Notes: generated by a model from the sequence alone, not told the origin. A stretch of 32,630 nt of DNA from Spirochaetota bacterium (GCA_038043445.1 JBBTBY010000090.1:1-32630); one strand, 5' to 3'. Numbered from the stretch's first letter, positions 1 through 9,748 are shown. A program made the numbers and translations.

Positions 1-969
1 TCGCTCTCCGTGCCGTTCTCATCTATTCCCGCGTTCATCACGGCATCACTTTCCGATGCCGATCTGCTTGAAGATTCGCTTAAGAAGGGAAAACTTCTGG
101 CGATGACGCCGGTTGCGATCAAAAAAACCTTCCTTGTCTCGACATCGAAGGCAGGGCTTGTTGTCGATAATGTGCTCTCTGCTGCGGCAGATGTTTCGAT
201 CACGATCGACGGAGCGTCGATCACAAGACGTATCGAAAAAGGCGAGTCGTCCGTTACCTTTGATCTGGCGCAGCCGATGCAGCCGCGTCAGGCGCGTGAA
301 TGTACGATCACTGCCCAAGGCGTCACCAAACGGGCATCGATCTCAGGCGATCTATTGGCCGCTCGGTATGTGGCATCGCCGACTATCGACGGAGCGCTAT
401 CCGCAGCGGCGGGACTTTCTCCGGTCGTTTTAAATAGCCGCGCGAACCTCTTTCCCAATGATGCGCCATGGCATGGGGCAGATGATCTTTCCATGTCTGC
501 GTATTTCGGCTGGAACGAGGAGGGGCTGTATTTTGCGGCCGAGGTGAAGGATGACACTCATTTTGCGCCCTACGATGCAGTAACAGATTTCTGGCGATCC
601 GACGGCATACAACTCGCCATTGACAGCGGCGGCGAATCGACGTCCGGGTATGATGAGAATGACCGCGAGTTGGGCCTTGTGCTCGGCAAGAACGGGCCGA
701 GACCGTATGTTTATACAAAAAAGAAAGGTGTCGCTCCGCTCACCTGCCGCTTCGCCGCAGTGCGCGACGGCACGTTCACACGCTATGAGCTGTTCGTACG
801 CTGGGCGGACCTCGATCTCCCCGCGGCATATACCAACCGGGTCATGCCGATGAACTTCATTGTGAACGAGAATGACGGGCAGGGCCGAGGCTCATGGATG
901 GGGCTTACTCCGGGCATCGGTGAAGCAAAAGCGCCGATCAATTACCGGTCGTTCGTATTTACGAAATAA
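1..969 (+). CDS. C-terminal part of large secreted glycosidase-like protein with CBM9-like domain (5' end outside window)
   Basis: The reading frame is open to the first base of the window, so about 322 codons of a longer gene are visible and the true start lies upstream. The first ~40 residues align by eye with the region after the catalytic barrel of the proteins at 5927-9748 and 26764-30504 (pattern TPVAIKKTFL against TPLALKKVFF). This makes the gene a third paralogue of that type. The last ~200 residues form a CBM9-like sugar-binding sandwich: a TIDGALSAAA start, then DLSMSAYFGWNEEGLYFAAEVKDD, written here only as the pattern DLS-x5-GWNEEGLYFA, then W-x2-DGIQLAID, and a highly conserved NENDGQGRGSWMGLT end. 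The catalytic part is not visible, so its activity is unknown. It is probably exported like its paralogues. A hairpin with a T-run follows the stop codon. Confidence 0.85.
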   Translation, partial: SLSVPFSSIPAFITASLSDADLLEDSLKKGKLLAMTPVAIKKTFLVSTSKAGLVVDNVLSAAADVSITIDGASITRRIEKGESSVTFDLAQPMQPRQARECTITAQGVTKRASISGDLLAARYVASPTIDGALSAAAGLSPVVLNSRANLFPNDAPWHGADDLSMSAYFGWNEEGLYFAAEVKDDTHFAPYDAVTDFWRSDGIQLAIDSGGESTSGYDENDRELGLVLGKNGPRPYVYTKKKGVAPLTCRFAAVRDGTFTRYELFVRWADLDLPAAYTNRVMPMNFIVNENDGQGRGSWMGLTPGIGEAKAPINYRSFVFTK

Positions 970-992
970 ATAAATTTCATCAAAATAGCTGA

Positions 993-1074
993 GAACAAGG
1001 GGTCATGGTTCCCGAGCGACTTGCGCTGAGCGCTGTCGAAGCGAGTCGAGGGATGCCCCCTGTTCTATATTTTT
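993..1074 (+). terminator. Long imperfect hairpin with T-run; REP-like inverted repeat
   Basis: Outer arms GAACA/TGTTC, GGGG/CCCC, CAT/ATG and CCC/GGG enclose an inner stem CGACT-tg-CGCT paired with AGCGAGTCG. The structure starts 24 bases after the stop codon at 967-969 and is followed by TATATTTTT (1066-1074), so it can act as an intrinsic terminator. The inner part (GCGCTGAGCGCTGTCGAAGCGAGTCGAG) resembles widespread intergenic CTGAGC/GTCGAAG repeats found in many genomes. Only one copy was noticed in this window, so its repeat status is inferred from resemblance. Confidence 0.6.
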
Positions 1075-1181
1075 GCGGCAGTCTCCCGGAAACGATGATT
1101 AATCCATGGATTCATAGAATATTCCATTCCCTTTTGTTCGCCGCATGGCTATCATAGTTGCGAACCATCAAGGAGCAGAAC

Positions 1182-2576
1182 ATGCAAGTAAATGAACCGA
1201 ATGAGTTCCCCGTGCTGGCTTCCGTCGATGTTCTGATTGCGGGCGGCGGTGTCGGCGGCATCGCTGCGGCACTTGCATCCGCACGGGCAGGCGCCAAGAC
1301 CATGCTGATAGAGCGCAGCAGTTATACCGGCGGTGTGGCCACAGCATGTCTCGTTACGCAGGTATTGAACTGCTATTATACTGCCGATCATCGCCTCGCT
1401 ATTACCGGTATCCCCCTGGAAATAGCGGATGCGTTGGCTGAGGCGGAGGGTTACGGAAAAAAATGGCATGACCACAAGGGTCATATCCTATATGATGTGG
1501 AATCGGCAAAGCTTGTATTCGACCGCCTGCTCACGGAGGCCGGCGTTACGGTGCAATACAACACCGTAGTGTCGGGCGTGGTTAAAAATGCCGATACCCT
1601 GAGCGGGCTCATCATCGAAAGCGCATCCGGACGAGAAGTGATACTGGCGAAAACCGTCATCGACGCTACCGGCGATGCCGCCGTGGCGCTCCATGCGGGT
1701 GTGCCGGTGCATGCCGTAATGCCCTGGGGCCGCCACAGTTTCTGCTTCCGTTTCGGCAATGTAGAGATAGCGGATTTCGTTGCATATCTGGAAAAGCATC
1801 CGGGCGAATACCCGGATTATCTGGATGTGAACTGGACTGCAGCCGAGGCGCTCGCCAGTTATCGCGCGCTCGGCACGTTCATGTATCCGCACGCCTCATT
1901 CATCGAACTGAGCGCGATGAAGCGGGCTATCGCTCTCGGCGATTTCAAGAAGACCTCAGGCGTGTACGATTCGCTGGAGCACTGCCAGCTCATCGGCGTG
2001 AAACGCAACAAGAGCGTGTGCATTATCCCGGGCATGACCGATCTGCCCCGGGGAGTCAACGCAGGCGATATTTCGCACGCGATCACCGATGGGCGCACGA
2101 TGGCGAAACAGGTCGCCGAGCTCTTCAATAAATATATTCCCGGCTTCGAACACGCCTATGTGTCACAGACCGCGGATTATCCGGGCATACGCGGGTCGCG
2201 CTGGATAGACGGTGATTTCGTGTTCACCAATGCCATGCGCGAAACGAACAGTGCTTTCGACGACCGCATCGCGAGGAGCGTGGTGCAGTTGAACACCGTG
2301 AAGGGAAAATACGCCGTGATGGATTTCACCAATGGCATATTCGATATTCCTTATCGAACGCTGATGCCGCGGGGCATGGATGGACTCATCATGGGTTCGG
2401 GACGCACCGTAAGCGTGGAACATCCCTTTCTGCTTCGGCTCATGCCGGTAGCGATGGCTATCGGGCAGGCGGCCGGCACCGCTGCTGCTGTTGCCGCAAA
2501 AACCGGGAAAACCGCACGCACGGTGAATGTGAGCGAAGTGCAAAGTATTCTGAAACAGCAGGGAGTGTCGATATGA
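1182..2576 (+). CDS. FAD-dependent oxidoreductase (FAD_oxidored family)
   Basis: This 464-residue protein has an N-terminal dinucleotide-binding fold: DVLIAGGGVGGIAAA with the GxGxxG signature at residues 21-26 and an acidic E44 at the end of strand 2, followed by TGGVAT. The C-terminal IPYRTLMPRGMDGLIMGSGR and GQAAGTAAAVAA motifs are typical of the PF12831 family, which is common in polysaccharide-degrading PVC bacteria. The substrate is unknown; sugars or hydroxy-acids are plausible. No signal peptide is seen, so it is probably cytoplasmic. The ATG at 1182 is chosen because AAGGAG (1170-1175) lies 6 bases upstream; an in-frame TTG at 1158 has no such site. The stop codon overlaps the next ATG (ATGA), which indicates translational coupling in a three-gene operon. 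Confidence 0.85.
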   Translation: MQVNEPNEFPVLASVDVLIAGGGVGGIAAALASARAGAKTMLIERSSYTGGVATACLVTQVLNCYYTADHRLAITGIPLEIADALAEAEGYGKKWHDHKGHILYDVESAKLVFDRLLTEAGVTVQYNTVVSGVVKNADTLSGLIIESASGREVILAKTVIDATGDAAVALHAGVPVHAVMPWGRHSFCFRFGNVEIADFVAYLEKHPGEYPDYLDVNWTAAEALASYRALGTFMYPHASFIELSAMKRAIALGDFKKTSGVYDSLEHCQLIGVKRNKSVCIIPGMTDLPRGVNAGDISHAITDGRTMAKQVAELFNKYIPGFEHAYVSQTADYPGIRGSRWIDGDFVFTNAMRETNSAFDDRIARSVVQLNTVKGKYAVMDFTNGIFDIPYRTLMPRGMDGLIMGSGRTVSVEHPFLLRLMPVAMAIGQAAGTAAAVAAKTGKTARTVNVSEVQSILKQQGVSI

Positions 2577-4861
2577 GCAGAAAAAAAATGAAAACCAAAC
2601 ACAGCTCGGGGAAACAAAAGCCAGCGGCGAAAGCGCCTTCGATCATTTGGCCCTCGACGGCAAGCGTATTCGGTCCTTTTACCAAGGATGATCCCGCTCC
2701 TGCCGCACGGATACTCCTCAAAACCCCGCAATCGCTTGAGCTCGGCGGATCAAATGCCAAAGCCAGGATCGTAGGCACGGAAGAATTGATCGACCTCCAT
2801 GACGCAGTCGGCGGCGGACCGGTGATACCGGAGCGTGTCGCGTACGTGTTCTTCGAAATTGAAAGCTTAGCGGACGGAGAGACCACCATCGGCTGCGGGG
2901 CCGACTACTGGATGCAGTGGTGGGTCAATGGAAAGCCCGCGTTCGATACTCTGCCGGGCGGCAACGGTTCAAATAACTACAGCGTAAAAGCGCATCAATT
3001 CAAAGCCGAGCTCAATAAGGGAACGAATTGTCTGGTTGTCAAAGTGCGCGGCGGAGGCAGCGGTTTCTGCGTGGCCGCCGGCGGGCCGAGGGAAATAGAA
3101 GCTGCGGGCGACTGGCGGCGGCTGGAAAACGGTAATGTCATACCGACGAAAACATATTCGGATCAGCCCTTCATAGTCACTGCCGACGATGGCGCTTGGG
3201 TCTGCTGCGTCACCACCTGTTCCGGTGAAGAAGGAGACCCCGGTCAGCACATCGTAACGATGAGAAGTTTCGATCGCGGCAAGACATGGAGCGAGCCCGT
3301 TGCCGTGGAACCCGCGGATGGCCCCGAGGCCTCGTATGCGGTAATGCTCAAAGCACCGTCCGGCCGTATATTCATTTTCTATAATCACAACACCGACCGT
3401 GTCCCCGAAGTCAAATCCCACGACGGAAAAACCGTTTTCAAGCGCGTCGACTCCTTGGGGCACTTCGTTCTTAAATACAGCGACGATCATGGAAAAAGCT
3501 GGTCGAAGAAGCGCTTTGACATCCCTTTCCGGCTCTTTGACTGCGACCGGGAGAATGTCTACGGCGGAAAGATATGTTTCTTCTGGAATGTCGGCCGCGC
3601 GTTCACCATCGATGACGCCGCCTATGTCCCTTTGATCAAGATCGGAAAAATGGGCCGCGGTTTTTTTGCCCAATCCGAAGGCACACTGCTCAGAAGCCCC
3701 AATCTCCTCACCGCCAAAGATCTTTCGCAGGTCACGTGGGAAACCCTGCCCGAAGGCGACATCGGTCTCAGAACACCTCCCGGCGGCGGCCCGATCTCCG
3801 AAGAACAGAGTTACACTGTGTTGAGCGACAAGTCTATCTATGCCGTCTACCGAACGATAGACGGACATCCCGTCGAGGCGTACAGCCGTGATGGCGGACG
3901 TCACTGGACACAACCGCGATACATGCAGTACCCGGACGGCAGCCGTGTCAAACATCCCCGAGCGGCGAATTTTGTCTGGCGCTGTGAGAACGGAAAATTC
4001 CTCTACTGGTTCCATAACCACGGGGGCAGGCATCTCGCTTCGAGATCCAATGTGTGCGAGATCGCCTATAATAACCGCAACCCCGTATGGGTGCTGGGAG
4101 GCGTGGAAGCCGACTCTCCGGACGGAAAGATCATCCGCTGGGGCCAGCCGGATATTCTGCTCTACAACGACGACCCCTTGATCAAAATGAGTTACCCGGA
4201 TCTGGCAGAGGCTGACGGCGAATATTACGTGACCGAAACTCAGAAAACCACGGCGCGGGTACACAAAATACCGAAATCCTTCCTTGAGAAGCTCTGGAAC
4301 GCGGCGGCAGGAATTCCTATCCCTACGCCTGTTCCCCGTCTTAATTGCATGGAACCGGGCGCGAGCGTCAAGGCGCCGGGACTGCCCGTACTCTTTGAAA
4401 AAGACCTTCAAACCGCCGACGGCCGCGGCGTACATACCCGCAGGGGCTTTGGCTTTGAATTGCGCCTTCGATCGGACGCCAAATCGGGAATACTTCTCGA
4501 TGGTATGAACAGCGAAGGCAACGGTTTCTCACTAGACGTGACGGCTGACGGACGATTGGAGCTCTTTATGGGCGACGGCCAGTGTGAGAGCCGATGCGTA
4601 AGCGAGCCCTTGCTGAAAAGCGGAATCGAGAATCATCTGGTGGTCAATGTGGACGGCGGGCCGGGCATCGTGAGTTTCATCGCCAATGGGAAATTCTGCG
4701 ACGGCGGCGATGATCGCCAGTTCGGATGGAGCCGTTACAACCCGTGGCTGCAGCGTATCGACTTTGCCGGCGAATGGAAGCTCGGCGGGGCGGTCAAGTC
4801 ACTGCGATTGTACGGCCGCCCGCTCTTGAGCGCGGAAGCGCTTACAAGGAGTATCATATGA
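2573..4861 (+). CDS. Sialidase-like BNR/Asp-box protein with flanking beta-sandwich domains
   Basis: This is a 762-residue protein. Residues ~30-170 form a sandwich domain with the pattern GADYWMQWWVNGK (109-121), also present at the C-terminus of the 15746-21214 protein. Residues ~185-570 form a BNR/sialidase-type beta-propeller with three Asp-boxes: SFDRGKTW (232-239), SDDHGKSW (303-310) and SRDGGRHW (438-445). Residues ~600-760 look like a concanavalin-like jelly roll. Family members include exo-sialidases and other glycan-cleaving or -binding enzymes, so the substrate is not defined. The N-terminus is lysine-rich (MSRKKMKTKHSSGKQK) with no hydrophobic segment, so no signal peptide is evident, which is unusual for a sialidase-like protein. 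Both ends overlap neighbours through ATGA junctions, so it is co-translated with the two oxidoreductases. Confidence 0.8.
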   Translation: MSRKKMKTKHSSGKQKPAAKAPSIIWPSTASVFGPFTKDDPAPAARILLKTPQSLELGGSNAKARIVGTEELIDLHDAVGGGPVIPERVAYVFFEIESLADGETTIGCGADYWMQWWVNGKPAFDTLPGGNGSNNYSVKAHQFKAELNKGTNCLVVKVRGGGSGFCVAAGGPREIEAAGDWRRLENGNVIPTKTYSDQPFIVTADDGAWVCCVTTCSGEEGDPGQHIVTMRSFDRGKTWSEPVAVEPADGPEASYAVMLKAPSGRIFIFYNHNTDRVPEVKSHDGKTVFKRVDSLGHFVLKYSDDHGKSWSKKRFDIPFRLFDCDRENVYGGKICFFWNVGRAFTIDDAAYVPLIKIGKMGRGFFAQSEGTLLRSPNLLTAKDLSQVTWETLPEGDIGLRTPPGGGPISEEQSYTVLSDKSIYAVYRTIDGHPVEAYSRDGGRHWTQPRYMQYPDGSRVKHPRAANFVWRCENGKFLYWFHNHGGRHLASRSNVCEIAYNNRNPVWVLGGVEADSPDGKIIRWGQPDILLYNDDPLIKMSYPDLAEADGEYYVTETQKTTARVHKIPKSFLEKLWNAAAGIPIPTPVPRLNCMEPGASVKAPGLPVLFEKDLQTADGRGVHTRRGFGFELRLRSDAKSGILLDGMNSEGNGFSLDVTADGRLELFMGDGQCESRCVSEPLLKSGIENHLVVNVDGGPGIVSFIANGKFCDGGDDRQFGWSRYNPWLQRIDFAGEWKLGGAVKSLRLYGRPLLSAEALTRSII

Positions 4862-5856
4862 CGCTCAACATCGGTATTGTCGGCATCGGGTTCATTTCGG
4901 AGTATCACCTGAAGGGATTCCGGTCGGATACGCGGGCTCTGGTGGCGGGCGTTACCCGCTCCTATCACGGCACCGCGGCGGATAATGCGCGGCAGCGCAA
5001 GGCGCTCGAAGACTTTGCGGTAAAGCACAGTGTCAAGGCCTATGAGAGTTTCGAAGCGATGGCGGCGAGCCCCGATATCGATGCCTTGGTGATAACGAGC
5101 ATTAACCCGGAACATTACGGACAGGTACTGACCGCGCTTGAGAACGGGAAGCATGTACTGATCGAAAAGCCCGTCGTCAACAGCGCGAGAGAGATCGATG
5201 AGCTCAAGAAAAAGTCGCAGGAGAAAGGCCTCGTCGTTTTACCGGCGCACAATTTCGCCTATCGCGGCGCCGTTATCGAAGCAAAGCGTGTTATCGCGGA
5301 TAAAACGCTTGGCGCAATTCAGTACGCGAGCTTCATCGACTCATTTCTGGGTGAGAATTCCGTCAATGAGAGGACATGGCGTTCGAAGCATGCGTTGTCA
5401 TGGGGCGGCGCCCTCATGGATTCAGGAACACATCAGGTGTATCAGTCATTGGCGCTGCTGGGCGCTCCTCAAAAAGTACAGGCGTTCTGCTCGAGGAACG
5501 TCCTTACCCTCAATGATGAAGACATCGCAAGCGTGCAGACATACTATACGAGCGGGGCGATATGCCACATCGTGCAGAACTGGGGGAGCAATCATGGAGG
5601 TGATGCCGCGGGAATACGTATCATTGGGAGCAAAGGAAGCTTGCGAATTGCTGATGCTTTGTATGTAAATGGAAAAAAGATCAATGAAGATGTGACGTAT
5701 GATGGTTCATTCGTCAATCAGGCGCGGCATTTCATCTCGGCGGTAGCCGATGGCGCAGCGCCGTTATCCACGCTCGATGATGCAAAGACGGTGCTTGCCA
5801 TCGTTCACGCGGCGTATGAAAGCAGTACGAGCGGCAAAACGGTCCCCTTGGAATAG
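4858..5856 (+). CDS. Gfo/Idh/MocA family NAD(P)-dependent sugar oxidoreductase
   Basis: This 332-residue protein has the usual length for the family. The N-terminal Rossmann fold begins IGIVGIGFIS (GxGxxS, residues 9-14). The EKP signature lies at 103-105, where Lys is the family's catalytic or cofactor residue, and GGALMDSGTH at 183-192 holds the conserved catalytic-site His. Members oxidise or reduce sugar hydroxyls, often at C3 of glycosides. The start at 4858 is supported by AAGGAG at 4846-4851 (6-base spacing), the ATGA overlap with the upstream gene, and the family start pattern; a longer in-frame extension to 4726 lies inside the upstream gene. It is the last gene of the operon, and a promoter for the next gene begins 15 bases after its stop. 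Confidence 0.9.
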   Translation: MTLNIGIVGIGFISEYHLKGFRSDTRALVAGVTRSYHGTAADNARQRKALEDFAVKHSVKAYESFEAMAASPDIDALVITSINPEHYGQVLTALENGKHVLIEKPVVNSAREIDELKKKSQEKGLVVLPAHNFAYRGAVIEAKRVIADKTLGAIQYASFIDSFLGENSVNERTWRSKHALSWGGALMDSGTHQVYQSLALLGAPQKVQAFCSRNVLTLNDEDIASVQTYYTSGAICHIVQNWGSNHGGDAAGIRIIGSKGSLRIADALYVNGKKINEDVTYDGSFVNQARHFISAVADGAAPLSTLDDAKTVLAIVHAAYESSTSGKTVPLE

Positions 5857-5870
5857 GACGACAATTACAT

Positions 5871-5899
5871 TTGACCGGCAATAGAACTCTTGCTATACT
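5871..5899 (+). promoter_or_regulatory. Sigma70-like promoter for the 5927-9748 gene
   Basis: TTGACC at 5871-5876 and TATACT at 5894-5899 are separated by 17 bases. The predicted start of transcription is near 5906. The leader then carries AGAGGAG (5914-5920), 6 bases before the ATG at 5927. Confidence 0.75.
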
Positions 5900-5926
5900 T
5901 CAGCATATCCGTAAGAGGAGAAAGCG

Positions 5927-8900
5927 ATGAACACATTGCGATCATTCCCGGTTGTCATCATATCGATTGCCATCGCCTCTGCATCGATATTTCCTCAGAC
6001 CAAACCCGCAGTAGAATTGCTTTTCAACGGCGATCTCAAGAATACCGGGACGCTCGGCGGTGAGGCGCAATTCGATAACCCGATCCCTGAGGAGGCCGCG
6101 AAGCTCGGCGGCGAGGGAAACAAAGGATTTCTCGACCTCAATGCGACGCTCGGCGGTATTGCCGATAAGACCGAGAAACACGGCGGTACGGTTGTTTTTA
6201 CTGCACCGTCGATTGCCGGTAGTATAGTCACCATTCAAATTAGTTTTACCCCCGCGACGGCTGATGAACTCCCGAGAACGGTCATCGATCTGCCACCCGG
6301 AATCCGGATCTACAGCCAACAGGGAGTGCTCTTGCTCTCGGCCAGTGGGAAGAGTGGCATCAAATGGCTCAAACTTGGGATTGACCCCACCCCCGGGAAA
6401 AATATTTCATTGGCATTGGTGGTGGACGGCTCTGCACGGGAATACACATTGTACGAAAATTCGAGCGGAGTGGCCATACCCCTGACACAAGGCAAAGACC
6501 TACCTGAGGAACTGACGATCGATGGCAGTATCGCCATCGGGAACAAGTCATCAATAAGACCTTTTAAGGGGACAATCGACACCGTACGGATTTGGAATGC
6601 AGCATTAGCCAAAGCCGATCTCGGCAGGGTATTTGCGGCCGATGAAAGTGGTGCTGGAAGTAAAGAATCAGGTGGCGTTGCGCTTTTAGAAGAATCAAAG
6701 CCGGTTTCGCTGTTCGTCGATTCGCAAAGTATGGAACCGGTTTTCCAGTTGAGTGCGCTGCGCGACGGGCTTATCGCCTCGCTAAGCCGTCACAAGGATG
6801 GCAAAGACATTGTAACCCGGTTGGATTACACATTCGCTGACTCGGTAAGCCTTGGCGACGGAAATGTCAATGCCAACCTTACGTGTATCGCTATGCCAAG
6901 CCTATTAGATACGGTCGGCATGGAGTTTTCTATCAAGGCAAGTGATCCTCGTGCGAAAATATTTGTTCGCCTCGGCGATAAGAGTGGGCAGACACATCAG
7001 CATGCGCTGCAAATTGCCAATTCCGATGATTGGCAGAAGATCCATTTGGCGTTTGACAAGGAGACGTTCCCTCATCATTGGGGTGGCGCCGGTAACGGTA
7101 TCATCCAATTCCCCGTAAAGACATTTTCTATCGCTATGTATCGTGGCACGCAAGCGCCGCCGGGAAAGGGCTACTTCCTGATCAAGGATACTACCGCGGT
7201 CGTGAACCATATCCGGCCGGAGGACAAGTTCAACCTGGCGATCGAGACCAGCCTCCCGGGCGGAGTCGTCTTTGTAAAGGATAAGGCCCTTTACCGCATC
7301 ACGGCAGTCAACCGGGTCGCCCAATCCACGGCAGCTGAACTGGTCGTGCGTGTTGTATCCGATGACGGGAATATCAAGGAACAGAAATATCCGATCACAT
7401 TCTCAAATCCCGGCGAAGCGGTGAGCAGAGAACTTTCCATCCTGACAGCCGAGCCGCGCTTTTACGGCATTCACGCCTGGATAATGGAGAAAGGGAAAAA
7501 GACGGCCAGAACACAAAGCGGCTGCGCGGTTGTGAACCAGGTGCCGAACTATGGAAGGGACGATCCTAACAGTTTTTTCGGGACAGCGAATTGGCTTTTC
7601 GATGCCGAGGCGTGTGAGCGTATCGGTGTTAAAAACCTTCGTGAGTTCGTGTGGTTAAGCCGCGGTGTTTTCACCGATCCTGAAAAATACAACTGGTCGC
7701 TGCTTGACCAGCACGTAGATGAGGCGCGCGCCCACGGTATGCAGGTGGTTCTTACACCCGAAGTGGACTGGTGGTGGGGCGCGAAAACATCCCCGCATTG
7801 GCGTGAAATGTCGGATATCGTTGATGTACCCGATGTTCTCGAGACCTATCGTTCTTTTTTGCGAGCGATCGCAACGCGGTATAAGGGGAAGATCGCAGCG
7901 CTCGAAATACAGAATGAGCCCAACAACGAGACGTATCACGAGACCGGGTACACGCTCGAACGCGGCTCGGATTTGTATTCCGCCATGATACGCGTCGGAA
8001 GGGAAGAGGTTGAAAAAGTATCGCCGGGACTGCCGATCATCGCGATCGGCGTTTCCGGCCGCGACTTCCATGTACAAGCAGGCGGTTCTACCGACAAGGT
8101 GCCCGGCGGCTTCAAGTTCACGCAAGCCGTTCTGCCGAAAATAAAAGGCGCGATGGACATCTATGGCGGCCACCCGTATTCACACAACCGCATTATCAGG
8201 AAGGGGGGATCGATCCAGACACTCGAGGATATGAATGTGCGCGGGCTGTTTTCGGAAGTCGGCGATCTCCTTGAGAAGAACGGATTTCAACGCCGTTTTT
8301 GGTCAACGGAGATCGGCTATTCCATCCTCGGAACCACCGAGGCCCCCGATGAACAGACGATGCTTCATGCCTGCGTCGTTGCGCAGGGACTCATTCTCTG
8401 CAAAACCGTGCCGGGATTTGAAAAAATATTCTGGTTCATACCCCACTTTCACCATTCCGAAGGCGACGATTACAGTCTCTTTCGCTGCAATATGCCGCAG
8501 AGAATAGCGTTGGGCGGCAAATTCCATGATTCCCCTCACCCGGTATTCGCTACCCCGAGCGCATCCGCGTATGCGTCCACTGCGTTCATGCTGCACAATT
8601 CCGCTTTTGTCCGTGAGGTTAGCATTAATTCATCCGTCTCCGCATGGCGTTTCGACCGCGCTGACGGTAAAAGCGTTGTATCGTTCTGGGCCAGGCGTGA
8701 CGGCGAATACCGCATGGATCTGAGCGGTCCGACGACGGATGCGGTTAACATGTTCGGCCGTATCATCGCGCGCGGGACGTCGATGAATTTCAAGTTCACC
8801 GGCATGCCGATGTACCTCGTTACGCCAAAGGAAAAGGCCGATGATCTCGAGGCGGCGCTTGGAAAAGCGAAGGTGACCGCTTTCACTCCCCTGGCACTAA

Positions 8901-9748
8901 AGAAGGTGTTCTTCTCCAGGGAGCGCGAGGTCACTGCGATAGTGCAGAACAACGTCGACTACCGAGTTGACGGCATCCTATCGGTGGCCAATGTCCGGAA
9001 ATCGCATTCATTCGCGCCGCTGACAAATTCGCAGCTGGTGATAGCGCTCCCCGCACCGGTTGAAATTGGCAGCGACGTCTCCCTGGCACTTGATGCGGGC
9101 GTTATGAAAAAAACATTCCCGATACGGACGGATTTTCTCCGCGCAGGCTATGTGAGAACACCGACGATCGACGGCAGTCTGACGGCGGCGGCGGCACTTG
9201 ATGAGATCCGAGTTGACAGTAGAAACTTTCTCTATCCTCCCGACGCGCCCTGGAAGGGGATGGACGACCTGTCCGTAAAGGCGTATGCGGGTTGGAATGA
9301 AGAAGGACTTTACTTCGCCGCGCGCGTGAAGGACGACCGCCACGAAGTGCCATTCGACAGCATACCGGATTACTGGAAATCAGACAGTATTCAGCTGGCG
9401 CTCGACTATGAGGGGGAATCACTCGGCGTGTATGACGGCAATGACCGCGAAATCGGACTGGTGATCGGCGCGAACGGGCCGAAAGCCTCGCTTTACACCA
9501 CCAAGTCCTGGCTGCCGCTGTCGATGAAATTCGCAGGCCGACATGAGAATGGCGTGACGACCTACGAAGCGTTCATCACCTGGAAGGAGCTTGATCTTCC
9601 GGTGCCGGCAGCAGGCAAGCTCATGCCCATGAGCTTCATCGTGAACGAGAACGACGGTCAGGGCCGCGGATCATGGATGGGGCTTACGGCAGGTATAGGC
9701 GAATCGAAAGCGCCGGTCAATTATCGGTCGTTCTTGTTTGCGAAATAA
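5927..9748 (+). CDS. Secreted LamG / clan GH-A glycoside hydrolase / CBM9-like multidomain protein
   Basis: This is a 1273-residue protein. A hydrophobic signal peptide covers about residues 1-22. A LamG/concanavalin-like domain spans ~25-235 and opens with KPAVELLFNG and LKNTGTLGGE, the same signature as in the 15746-21214 protein. Sandwich and linker regions occupy ~255-530. A TIM barrel of clan GH-A type (GH5/GH39-like) spans ~545-870, with acid/base candidate E664 in IQNEPNN and nucleophile candidate E795 in FWSTEIGY. Residues ~1070-1273 form a CBM9-like sugar-binding domain ending in NENDGQGRGSWMGLT. Both catalytic Glu are present, so it is likely an active extracellular or periplasmic glycosidase of unknown specificity. 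It has its own promoter and strong Shine-Dalgarno site. It converges on the AraC gene at 9863-10768. Confidence 0.85.
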   Translation: MNTLRSFPVVIISIAIASASIFPQTKPAVELLFNGDLKNTGTLGGEAQFDNPIPEEAAKLGGEGNKGFLDLNATLGGIADKTEKHGGTVVFTAPSIAGSIVTIQISFTPATADELPRTVIDLPPGIRIYSQQGVLLLSASGKSGIKWLKLGIDPTPGKNISLALVVDGSAREYTLYENSSGVAIPLTQGKDLPEELTIDGSIAIGNKSSIRPFKGTIDTVRIWNAALAKADLGRVFAADESGAGSKESGGVALLEESKPVSLFVDSQSMEPVFQLSALRDGLIASLSRHKDGKDIVTRLDYTFADSVSLGDGNVNANLTCIAMPSLLDTVGMEFSIKASDPRAKIFVRLGDKSGQTHQHALQIANSDDWQKIHLAFDKETFPHHWGGAGNGIIQFPVKTFSIAMYRGTQAPPGKGYFLIKDTTAVVNHIRPEDKFNLAIETSLPGGVVFVKDKALYRITAVNRVAQSTAAELVVRVVSDDGNIKEQKYPITFSNPGEAVSRELSILTAEPRFYGIHAWIMEKGKKTARTQSGCAVVNQVPNYGRDDPNSFFGTANWLFDAEACERIGVKNLREFVWLSRGVFTDPEKYNWSLLDQHVDEARAHGMQVVLTPEVDWWWGAKTSPHWREMSDIVDVPDVLETYRSFLRAIATRYKGKIAALEIQNEPNNETYHETGYTLERGSDLYSAMIRVGREEVEKVSPGLPIIAIGVSGRDFHVQAGGSTDKVPGGFKFTQAVLPKIKGAMDIYGGHPYSHNRIIRKGGSIQTLEDMNVRGLFSEVGDLLEKNGFQRRFWSTEIGYSILGTTEAPDEQTMLHACVVAQGLILCKTVPGFEKIFWFIPHFHHSEGDDYSLFRCNMPQRIALGGKFHDSPHPVFATPSASAYASTAFMLHNSAFVREVSINSSVSAWRFDRADGKSVVSFWARRDGEYRMDLSGPTTDAVNMFGRIIARGTSMNFKFTGMPMYLVTPKEKADDLEAALGKAKVTAFTPLALKKVFFSREREVTAIVQNNVDYRVDGILSVANVRKSHSFAPLTNSQLVIALPAPVEIGSDVSLALDAGVMKKTFPIRTDFLRAGYVRTPTIDGSLTAAAALDEIRVDSRNFLYPPDAPWKGMDDLSVKAYAGWNEEGLYFAARVKDDRHEVPFDSIPDYWKSDSIQLALDYEGESLGVYDGNDREIGLVIGANGPKASLYTTKSWLPLSMKFAGRHENGVTTYEAFITWKELDLPVPAAGKLMPMSFIVNENDGQGRGSWMGLTAGIGESKAPVNYRSFLFAK

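Noticed and set aside
2969-4435. 488-codon open frame on the minus strand
   Set aside because: It lies wholly inside the sialidase-like gene on the opposite strand and has no family motif; long antisense frames are expected at this base composition.
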